Assembly (NCBI RefSeq): GCF_025140835.1
Contig: NZ_CP081153.1
Coordinates: 310,001-374,000, forward strand
Reading direction: 5' to 3'
Source: Aliiroseovarius sp. M344
GTDB taxonomy: Bacteria > Pseudomonadota > Alphaproteobacteria > Rhodobacterales > Rhodobacteraceae
Length of the DNA stretch: 64,000 bases
How positions within the stretch are numbered: position 1 is the first letter of the stretch; each line of letters opens with the position of its first letter. The translations under genes and the position numbers were made by a program. Under the pieces are notes generated by a model. It ran no database searches. It worked only from the letters and a program-made list of their open reading frames with translations, and had not been told where the DNA came from. Of the stretch, positions 54,635 to 62,075 are shown one piece after another.

Positions 54635-55819
54635 ATGCAGAAGATCCTGACCAGCGCCGTCTTGGCGGTTTTTCTTGGTGCTGCACCAACATACGCAGGG
54701 CTCGTGAAATGCGGGGGCGGATTTCAAACCTTTACGTCCGCCATGAAGACCGAAGCGGTCGGACGCGGGCATGCCAAGGAAACTGTCGAGGCGTTCTTTG
54801 CATCTGTCCGGCAGGACAATGCCACGCTGAAAGCGGACCGATCGCAGGGTATTTTTCAACGCCCCTTCGTCGATTTTTCACGCCGCTTGATCAGCAATGA
54901 CCGGATGTCGCGTGGCAAGTCGATGATTAAAAAATACGCCAGCGTTTACAATGAGATGGAGCAAAAATATGGCGTCAGTCGGGGCGTGCTGACAGCATTC
55001 TGGGCATTTGAAACCGATTATGGTGCGGTGCAGGGTGATTTCAACACACTGAACTCGCTGATGACCCTGTCGCATGATTGCCGCCGCCCGGAGTTGTTCC
55101 AGCCGCAGGTCTTTGCCGCGCTGGAGCTTTTTGAACGTGGCAGCTTCAACCCGAAGACATCAAAAGGCGCTTGGGCCGGTGAGATTGGCATGGTTCAGAT
55201 GCTGCCCGGTGACATAATCGAAGCAGGCGTGGACGCTGACGGTAATGGCACGGTCGATTTGCGTACGTCACCTGCCGATGCGCTTCTTTCCGGGGCGAAT
55301 ATGTTGCGGCGACTGGGCTGGCGCGCGGGCGAGCCATGGCTGCAAGAAGTGAACGTTCCGCAAAATCTGGACTGGTCAAAAACCGGTTTGGATACAACCG
55401 CCAGCGTAGCTGATTGGGCAAAATTGGGTGTCACACCGCGCCATGGATCGTTTGGATCGCAGGATCTTCAAGCGTCCGTTCTCTTGCCCCAAGGCCGAAA
55501 AGGCCCGGCTTTCATTGCCTATCCGAACTTCAACGTTTATTTCGAATGGAACAAAAGCTTTGTCTATGTGACGACCGCAGCTTATTTCGCCACGCGGCTG
55601 GAAGGTGCCCCGGTCTACAATGCAGGTAACCCCGATCCGGCTTTTTCAGATCAACAGATGAAAGCTCTGCAGAACAAGTTGGCGGCGCGCGGTTATGATG
55701 TCGGCAAGGTCGACGGTATTCTTGGTGCAAAAACCCGGGCCGCGGTCCAAAAAGAGCAGGTTCGGCTAGGCCTACCAGCGGATGCATGGCCGACCGCGCA
55801 ACTGCTAAAGGCGCTTTAG
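54635..55819 (+). CDS. Lytic murein transglycosylase (MltB-like, with PG-binding domain)
   Basis: The 394-residue protein has a signal peptide (about 1-21), an SLT-like catalytic domain with FWAFETDYGAVQG, where the Glu in ETDYG is the expected catalytic acid, and EIGMVQMLPGDIIEAGVDADGNG, plus a C-terminal peptidoglycan-binding domain (KLAARGYDVGKVDGILGAKTRAAV). It cuts glycan strands, releasing 1,6-anhydroMurNAc. It is a separate unit after the cob trio. Confidence 0.92.
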   Translation: MQKILTSAVLAVFLGAAPTYAGLVKCGGGFQTFTSAMKTEAVGRGHAKETVEAFFASVRQDNATLKADRSQGIFQRPFVDFSRRLISNDRMSRGKSMIKKYASVYNEMEQKYGVSRGVLTAFWAFETDYGAVQGDFNTLNSLMTLSHDCRRPELFQPQVFAALELFERGSFNPKTSKGAWAGEIGMVQMLPGDIIEAGVDADGNGTVDLRTSPADALLSGANMLRRLGWRAGEPWLQEVNVPQNLDWSKTGLDTTASVADWAKLGVTPRHGSFGSQDLQASVLLPQGRKGPAFIAYPNFNVYFEWNKSFVYVTTAAYFATRLEGAPVYNAGNPDPAFSDQQMKALQNKLAARGYDVGKVDGILGAKTRAAVQKEQVRLGLPADAWPTAQLLKAL

Positions 55820-55884
55820 GCTCGGCAAAGGTCAAAAGCGTCGTTCCGTTTGTGACGGAGCTATGCCTTTCCAGGACCTCGCAT

Positions 55885-56352
55885 TTAAGACAGCTGCGCT
55901 TCGAAGCTCTTGACCAGTTCTGTCCAGATATCAAACATCTCGTCAAAATCATCCGAGCTGACGCCGGCATGGCCGGTATAGATATCGTATTCCAGCTTTT
56001 TTCGTCCGTCCGGGTCCTCGTAGACGCGGCCATATCGTTGGTCCGCGTTCCAGGTGTTTAGGGCGTCGCGTGAGATTTCATTTTCTGCGGTATAGCCCGC
56101 ATAAAGTTGCAGCGAGTTGCAGTTCTCGTTGTCGTTGCAGCCATAAAAGAAAACGGCAAATGTGGTGCCGTAGTATTGAACTTCAATCAACGGATCGCCA
56201 ACGCTGTCTTCGCTCAGAGTGGCCGGAGCGCCTATCTCTTTGAAATAGCCCAACACACTTTGTGGATCAGAGGCCTTGACGGGATCGGCAAGCGCGCCCG
56301 TCGCTAGACTTGCCGCGAGTGTTGCGGCGGCTGCAAGCAATTGAAACTTCAT
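55885..56352 (-). CDS. YbjN-domain secreted protein
   Basis: The protein has 155 residues from ATG 56352 (GGAGA upstream; an open frame to 56379 is not needed). It has a signal peptide ending near GALA, then a YbjN-type fold (SVLGYFKEIGAPATLSEDS... NCNSLQLYAG). Function of these small proteins is unclear. It is convergent with the lytic transglycosylase gene. Confidence 0.78.
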   Translation of the reverse strand: MKFQLLAAAATLAASLATGALADPVKASDPQSVLGYFKEIGAPATLSEDSVGDPLIEVQYYGTTFAVFFYGCNDNENCNSLQLYAGYTAENEISRDALNTWNADQRYGRVYEDPDGRKKLEYDIYTGHAGVSSDDFDEMFDIWTELVKSFEAQLS

Positions 56353-56419
56353 GGTATCTCTCCGGTTGGTCACTGCCAACAGACCCTAGGCGGGTTTGTC
56401 ATCCAGCGCAACGGAGTGG

Positions 56420-59400
56420 TTAAGCCACAAGCGCCTCGGCGTTTTTCAGGTCGACACTAACCAACTGGCTGACGCCCATCTCGGCCATTGTCACGCCGAA
56501 CAGGCGGTCCATGCGAGCCATAGTCACGGCATGGTGTGTGATGATCAGGAACCGGGTGTCAGTTCGGCGGGTCATTTCGTCCAGCAGGTCGCAGAACCGC
56601 GTGACATTGGCGTCATCCAGCGGCGCGTCAACCTCGTCCAGCACACAGATCGGGGCGGGGTTGGCCAGGAACACGGCAAAAATCAAAGCCAGTGCAGTCA
56701 AGGTCTGTTCGCCGCCTGACAACAAGCTCAGGGTCGACAGTTTCTTGCCCGGCGGTTGGCACATGATCTCTAGCCCGGCTTCCAGCGGATCATCGCTTTC
56801 AACCAAGACCAGCTTGGCTTCGCCGCCACCGAACAGGTGCTTGAACAGGTTGCCGAAGCTATCATTGACTTGTTCAAACGCTGTCAAAAGCCGTTCGCGT
56901 CCTTCCTTGTTCAAGCTTGCAATGCCGCTGCGCAGTTTCTTGATCGCTTCTTCCAGATCGGTTTTTTCTTTCAGTAGGGTGTCGTGTTCTTCCTGAACCT
57001 CTTTCGCGTCTTCTTCGGCGCGCAGGTTCACGGCACCCAACGCATCGCGCTGCCGTTTCAGACGATTCACATCGTGTTCGATTTGTTCGGCGGACGGCAT
57101 CTTGTCGGGGTCGGCATCAAGCGTATCCAGCAGGGCTTCAGGTGTGGTCTCCATATCCTCTGCGATACGTTCAACGGCATAGGTCACCGTTTCGCGTGCA
57201 GCTTCAGTGCGGGCTTCCGCTCGGGCGCGCGCCTCGCGCGCCTCGCCAGCGGCGCGTTCTGCATCGCGCTCTGCAGTGGTCGCTTCACGCTCTGCGGTTT
57301 CGCCCTCGGCCAGCTTGTCGGAGGCTGCCTTGCGCCGGGTTTCAGCTTCGTCGATGGCGTTGGCAAGCTCGCCTCGCTTGGCAGCCAGTTCGTCGGGCGC
57401 TGCGTTGGCGTCTTTAAGCTCTGCTTCACTTTCGTCCTTGCGGTCTTCAAGCTCGGCAATCCGCTTGCCAGCTGTTTCAAGGCGGTGCTTCCAGCCCGAC
57501 ACTTCCTTGATGATCTCTTGGCTGCGGCGGGTGCGCGCTTCGCCTTCACGGCGCAATTCATCATGGGCCGAGCGTTTGGCCATCATCGTCATGCGCGCAG
57601 CTTCAACGGCCATTTTGACGTCATCAACCTGCGCGCGCGCGGCATCCAGATCGCCCAGATCGGCCACGCCGCGCTCCGCTTCAACCAACCTTTGCCGCGC
57701 ACCCATTGATTCTTCTTCGTGGCGTTTCAGCGCCATACCAAGGTTTTCCAGTTTGCCACCGGCGATGTTTTGGTCTGCCTCGGCGCGTGACAGGGCGCGG
57801 TTGGCTTCGGTCATTGCACGATCGGCGTCGCGGCGCGCGTCACGCGCTTGTTTGTCTGCCTCGGTCGTTTCGATCAGCCGTGCCTTTAGGGTTTCATGGG
57901 CGGCGCGCGCGCCGTCGGCGCGGGCCGAGGCGTCTTCAAGGTCTTGCTTGAGTTCTTGCAGGCGGTTTAGCTGCTCGAGCCGCAACGCGGCGGTTGACGG
58001 CTGATCCTCTGCCGCTGCACGAAAACCGTCCCAGCGCCACAAATCGCCTTCCATCGACACCAAGCGCTGGCCGGGTTTCAGGTCAGCTTGCAGGCGGCTG
58101 GCGTCTGCTGTGCTGACCAGACCAATCTGGCTCATTCGGCGGGCCAGCACCTCTGGCACAGTCACGTAGTTGGACAGCGCGTTGACGCCATCCGGCAGTG
58201 ATTGTGATTGCGCATATGCTGGCAAAGAGGCCCAGCCGGACGGCGCATCACCATCGATTTCTGGCGCACGCAGGTCGTCCGCCAGCGCCGCGCCAAGAGC
58301 CTTTTCATAACCCGGCTTTACCCGAAGATCGTCCAGAACCTGCCCGCCTTCAGACGCGTCACGCTCGACCAATCGTGCAAGGGCCTGCACCTCGGCATGC
58401 AGTGCGTTGACTTCGCCTTCGGCCGACGAACGCGCGGCGCGGGCATCTGCTTCGCGGGCTTGCGCTTCATCACGCGCTTCGTCTGCGGCAATCAGAGCGG
58501 CCTCGGCGGCGGCAGCGGCTTTGGTCGCTGTGGTTTCGGCGGCCTTGGCGGCTTCGTAATCCGCACCGGCCTTGCCCAGGGCAACCTTCGCCTCGTCCAT
58601 GGCTGCGCGGGCGCGTTCAGCCTCTCCTTCGCTTTTCTCAAGCGTTTTGCGGCTGTCTTCCAGAAGGCGGTGGGCAGATTGGTGCCGCGCCGACAGGCGG
58701 GCCACATCTTCGGTCAACTGGGACAGATCACCTTCGCGCTCCTGCAAAATCGCAGCCCCCTCACGCGCCTCGGCATTGGCGGCTTCCAGGGCGGCCTCAT
58801 GCCCATCAGAGGCTTTGGCGATCTGCGCCTGTTCCCAGTCCAGCCGTTCGATCGTTTCGCCAGCATCCTTGTTCAGGCCGCTTTCGCGCTCGATGTCGCG
58901 CGACAACTGGGCGATCCGCGAGGTCAGGGTTTCAATGCGCTGTCGGGCTTGAGCCTCTTGGTCCGACAACTGGTCACGCTGCACTTGCAGACGTTGCAGG
59001 ATGGCGGCTGCCACTGCTTCTTCTTCGCGAAGTGGCGGCAGGCGATCCTCAGCCTCTTGCCGCGCTTTCGTAGCGGCGCGCGATGCTCCCTCTGCCGCTG
59101 CTGCGGCCTTGACGCGGTCGGTCAGTTGAGCTTCGGCTTGCGCGCGGGCGGCGTCCGCTTCTTTCCAGCGACGATACAGAAGCAGCCCTTCAGCCTTGCG
59201 CAGATCATCGCCAATGGTGCGATACCGGGCTGCCTGACGTGCCTGCCGGGCCAATTGGCCCAACTGGGAAGCAAGTTGTTCGATCACATCATCGACACGC
59301 GACAGGTTTGTCTCGGTGCCTTTCAGTTTCAACTCGGCCTCATGACGTCGTTGATACAAGCCAGAGATGCCGGCCGCTTCTTCCAGAATGCGGCGGCGCG

Positions 59401-59875
59401 ATTTGGGCTTTGCGTTGATCAGCTCGCTGATCTGGCCCTGACGAACCAAGGCCGGGGAATGCGCACCGGTTGACGCGTCAGCAAACAGCATCTGCACATC
59501 GCGCGCACGCACATCCTTGGTGTTGACCTTGTAAGCCGACCCGGCATCCCGTGTGATCCGGCGCACAATTTCAAGATTGTCGTTGTCGTTGAAACCCGAG
59601 GGCGCCAACCGCTCGCTGTTATCGAGCAGCAGGGCGACTTCGGCAAAGTTGCGGGCAGGACGGGTCGAGGCCCCCGCGAAGATCACATCCTCCATCCCGC
59701 CGCCTCGCATGGCGGTCGGGCGGTTCTCGCCCATCACCCAGCGCAGTGCCTCAAGCAGGTTCGATTTGCCGCATCCATTGGGCCCGACCACGCCTGTTAA
59801 CCCATCCGCGATCACCAGATCGGTCGGGTCCACGAAGCTTTTGAAGCCATTCAGTCGGAGCTTTGAAAACCGCAA
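56420..59875 (-). CDS. smc: Chromosome segregation protein SMC
   Basis: This is the condensin ATPase that compacts chromosomes. I place the start at TTG 59875 (1151 residues) because GAGG lies eight bases upstream and the sequence then begins LRFSKLRLNGFKSFVDP, as in relatives. ATG 59956 would add 27 residues without family character or a ribosome-binding site. Walker A GPNGCGKSN is at 31-39. Two long coiled coils flank a hinge (about 495-640, GWASLPAYAQ). The C-terminus has signature LSLLSGGEQTLTALA and Walker B CVLDEVDAPLDDANV. The arms are Ala/Glu/Arg-rich. Confidence 0.93.
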   Translation of the reverse strand: MRFSKLRLNGFKSFVDPTDLVIADGLTGVVGPNGCGKSNLLEALRWVMGENRPTAMRGGGMEDVIFAGASTRPARNFAEVALLLDNSERLAPSGFNDNDNLEIVRRITRDAGSAYKVNTKDVRARDVQMLFADASTGAHSPALVRQGQISELINAKPKSRRRILEEAAGISGLYQRRHEAELKLKGTETNLSRVDDVIEQLASQLGQLARQARQAARYRTIGDDLRKAEGLLLYRRWKEADAARAQAEAQLTDRVKAAAAAEGASRAATKARQEAEDRLPPLREEEAVAAAILQRLQVQRDQLSDQEAQARQRIETLTSRIAQLSRDIERESGLNKDAGETIERLDWEQAQIAKASDGHEAALEAANAEAREGAAILQEREGDLSQLTEDVARLSARHQSAHRLLEDSRKTLEKSEGEAERARAAMDEAKVALGKAGADYEAAKAAETTATKAAAAAEAALIAADEARDEAQAREADARAARSSAEGEVNALHAEVQALARLVERDASEGGQVLDDLRVKPGYEKALGAALADDLRAPEIDGDAPSGWASLPAYAQSQSLPDGVNALSNYVTVPEVLARRMSQIGLVSTADASRLQADLKPGQRLVSMEGDLWRWDGFRAAAEDQPSTAALRLEQLNRLQELKQDLEDASARADGARAAHETLKARLIETTEADKQARDARRDADRAMTEANRALSRAEADQNIAGGKLENLGMALKRHEEESMGARQRLVEAERGVADLGDLDAARAQVDDVKMAVEAARMTMMAKRSAHDELRREGEARTRRSQEIIKEVSGWKHRLETAGKRIAELEDRKDESEAELKDANAAPDELAAKRGELANAIDEAETRRKAASDKLAEGETAEREATTAERDAERAAGEAREARARAEARTEAARETVTYAVERIAEDMETTPEALLDTLDADPDKMPSAEQIEHDVNRLKRQRDALGAVNLRAEEDAKEVQEEHDTLLKEKTDLEEAIKKLRSGIASLNKEGRERLLTAFEQVNDSFGNLFKHLFGGGEAKLVLVESDDPLEAGLEIMCQPPGKKLSTLSLLSGGEQTLTALALIFAVFLANPAPICVLDEVDAPLDDANVTRFCDLLDEMTRRTDTRFLIITHHAVTMARMDRLFGVTMAEMGVSQLVSVDLKNAEALVA

Positions 59876-60081
59876 GCGGTCTGCCTCATCGTTGATTCTT
59901 TTCAGGCTCCGAGTTTTTCGGGGGATTGGGGGTGAGTCAACGACTGACCGCGACATATGGATAATTTTGCCGGGTTATCCACAAGATATTGCTTTTCAGC
60001 TGCTCGGCATGTTGAACATCGCCGCCAAAGAGCGGTTTCAGGTCGGTTTCCGTCTTGACCCTGACAAGCGGCACACGGCAA

Positions 60082-60263
60082 ACAGGGTCCGCATGGTTCC
60101 CCACTTAGGGGAGAATAGGGAATGCAGTGAGGGTGACCCAATCCGGGACCCGATGCTGCAGCCGCCCCCGCGACTGTAAGCGGCGAGCGTCCACCTGATG
60201 CCACTGGCCACAAGGCCGGGAAGGCGGACGGACGCGTCGACCCGCAAAGCCAGGAGACCTGCC
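60082..60263 (+). promoter_or_regulatory. Cobalamin riboswitch
   Basis: The leader of cobW contains the B12 box AGCCAGGAGACCTGCC (60248-60263), preceded by GCCACTGGCC...GCCGGGAAGGC and an upstream GGGAATGCAGTGAGG element, the conserved core of adenosylcobalamin riboswitches. A small hairpin (CCCGTC/GACGGG) lies between the box and cobW. No T-run follows, so translational control of cobW is more likely than termination. Confidence 0.93.
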
Positions 60264-60311
60264 ATGCGCAACGAAACCCACCCGTCGGGGAGACGGGGCT
60301 TGGAGGACAAG

Positions 60312-61391
60312 ATGCAAAGCAAAATACCGGCCACCGTTGTCACGGGCTTTCTGGGCGCGGGCAAAACCACTTTGATCCGCCACATGCTGGACAATGCAAA
60401 CGGCAAGCGCATCGCGTTGATCATCAATGAATTTGGCGATCTGGGCGTCGATGGTGACATCCTGAAAGGCTGCGGGGATGAAACCTGTAGCGAAGATGAC
60501 ATCATGGAGCTGTCGAACGGTTGCATCTGCTGTACGGTGGCCGAGGATTTCATCCCGACGCTGGAAAAGTTGCTGAACCGCGACACGCCCCCTGACCACA
60601 TCGTGATTGAAACTTCGGGGCTGGCGTTGCCACAGCCTTTGGTGCGTGCGTTTCAGTGGCCAGAGATTTCGACCCGTGTCACCGTGGATGGCGTGGTGAC
60701 GGTGGTGGATGGCAAGGCTGTGTCTGATGGTCAGTTTGCCTCGAATCTCGCGGCGGTAGAAGCGCAGCGGAAGGCGGATGAGAATCTTGATCACGAGACC
60801 CCACTGTCAGAACTGTTTGCCGATCAGGTCGCTTGTGCTGACATGATTGTGGTGAACAAATCCGACCTGTTGGGTGACGCCGAAGCCGATGCTTTGGTGG
60901 GCAAGTTGTCCGCCGATGCACGTCGCGGTGTCCAAGTTGTGCGTACTTCGATGGGTGCGCTGCCGGTCGAGGTGTTGTTGGGGCAGGGTGTTGGTGCCGA
61001 AGGCGACATGGCCGCACGCCATGAAATTCACCACCATCACCACCACGATGATGACCATCATGATGATGACCACGACCATGAAGATGATCACCATCACGAT
61101 CATGACCACGACGCGTTTGAAAGCTTTGTTGTTACCCGTACAGAAGTTACCGATCCGGCGGCCTTCGCCGAACAAGTGGCCCAAACCATCCGGGACCATA
61201 ACATCTTGCGTCTGAAAGGCTTTGCGGCGGTGTCCGGCAAGCCAATGCGGCTAACTCTGCAAGCAGTTGGCCCGCGGGTTGATACCTATTTCGACCAACC
61301 ATTTGGGACGCAACCGCGCGAAACCCGTTTGGTCGTCATCGGGCAAGCCGGTCTGGACCGTATCGCGATCGAAAGGGCACTGGTGGCATGA
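60312..61391 (+). CDS. cobW: CobW-family GTPase, cobalt chaperone of cobalamin synthesis
   Basis: The protein has 359 residues from ATG 60312 (GGAGG upstream); the frame is open to 60198, inside the riboswitch, so earlier starts are rejected. It has P-loop GFLGAGKTT (12-20), the metal-binding CICC (71-74), NKSD (182-185) and a CobW_C domain. A striking His/Asp-rich insert at about 237-267 can store or sense divalent metal. It is controlled by the B12 riboswitch and likely feeds cobalt to the cobaltochelatase. Confidence 0.95.
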   Translation: MQSKIPATVVTGFLGAGKTTLIRHMLDNANGKRIALIINEFGDLGVDGDILKGCGDETCSEDDIMELSNGCICCTVAEDFIPTLEKLLNRDTPPDHIVIETSGLALPQPLVRAFQWPEISTRVTVDGVVTVVDGKAVSDGQFASNLAAVEAQRKADENLDHETPLSELFADQVACADMIVVNKSDLLGDAEADALVGKLSADARRGVQVVRTSMGALPVEVLLGQGVGAEGDMAARHEIHHHHHHDDDHHDDDHDHEDDHHHDHDHDAFESFVVTRTEVTDPAAFAEQVAQTIRDHNILRLKGFAAVSGKPMRLTLQAVGPRVDTYFDQPFGTQPRETRLVVIGQAGLDRIAIERALVA

Positions 61392-61840
61392 CCATCGAAA
61401 TCGTCCCCGGTGACCCCCGCGACCCGGGGGCGGTGGCTCTGCTGAAGCAAAGCCATGCATTGATGGAAGAGCTGTTTCCGTCCGAGGATAATTTCTATTT
61501 GGACATCGACCAGCTTTGTGCACCCGAAATTTCGTTCTTCATGGCGCGTGAAGGGGACAAGGTGCTGGGCACCGCGGCCCTTTATGAAGCGGGTGGTTAC
61601 GGCGAGGTGAAGTCGATGTTCGTCTCGACCGAAGCGCGTAGCCGGGGGGTCGGCGAGGCGCTTTTGGCGGAACTTGAGGACACCGCACGGGCAAAGGGGT
61701 TAAGCGCGATGAAGCTTGAAACCGGCAATGCGTTGCACGCGGCGCACCGTCTTTATCAACGGGCCGGGTTCACAAATTGTGGGCCGTTTGGACGGTATAT
61801 GAACGCCGCCAGCTCGATTTTCATGGAGAAGGCGCTGTGA
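61388..61840 (+). CDS. GNAT-family N-acetyltransferase
   Basis: The 150-residue protein has the GNAT acetyl-CoA motif VSTEARSRGVGEALL (about 79-93) and LETGNALHAAHRLYQRAGF. It overlaps the cobW stop by four bases (ATGA), so it is made with cobW and presumably also under the riboswitch. Its substrate is unknown. A role in cobalamin synthesis is not established for the family. Confidence 0.88.
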   Translation: MTIEIVPGDPRDPGAVALLKQSHALMEELFPSEDNFYLDIDQLCAPEISFFMAREGDKVLGTAALYEAGGYGEVKSMFVSTEARSRGVGEALLAELEDTARAKGLSAMKLETGNALHAAHRLYQRAGFTNCGPFGRYMNAASSIFMEKAL

Positions 61841-61847
61841 CTGTCGC

Positions 61848-62012
61848 TCAGTCCTTCTTGGATTTTTCGGCGGCAGCTTTCATCCGCGCAAGCAGGGCGG
61901 CTTTGTCGTCCTTGCGGTTCAGGGGGTTCTTCTCGGTGCCGCGCGCATTGTGTTCGGAATGGCGCGGTGTTCCTTTGGCGGGCTTGGGCGCGCCGGCTGC
62001 TTTATAGTCCAT
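61848..62012 (-). CDS. Small conserved-looking basic protein (54 residues)
   Basis: ATG 62012 follows AAGG at a normal distance. The product is highly charged (NPLNRKDDKAALLARMKAAA) and probably unstructured or nucleic-acid-binding. It points against the cob genes, converging on the GNAT gene. The longer frame to 62381 is antisense to cobN and not used. Family unknown to me. Confidence 0.6.
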   Translation of the reverse strand: MDYKAAGAPKPAKGTPRHSEHNARGTEKNPLNRKDDKAALLARMKAAAEKSKKD

Positions 62013-62075
62013 AATTCTACCTTGATCGGGTGACTGTTTGCCCGGTCCATAACACCTTATTTCAAGGGACGCGAT

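Noticed and set aside
58208-59473. Long open frames on the plus strand within smc
   Set aside because: They lie opposite the coiled-coil arms of smc, whose Ala/Glu/Arg codons leave the antisense frame open. No domain is visible.
61020-61120. CAC/GAT-rich tandem tract as a microsatellite
   Set aside because: It encodes the His/Asp-rich loop of CobW in frame, with mixed codons, so it is protein-level low complexity rather than a DNA repeat element.
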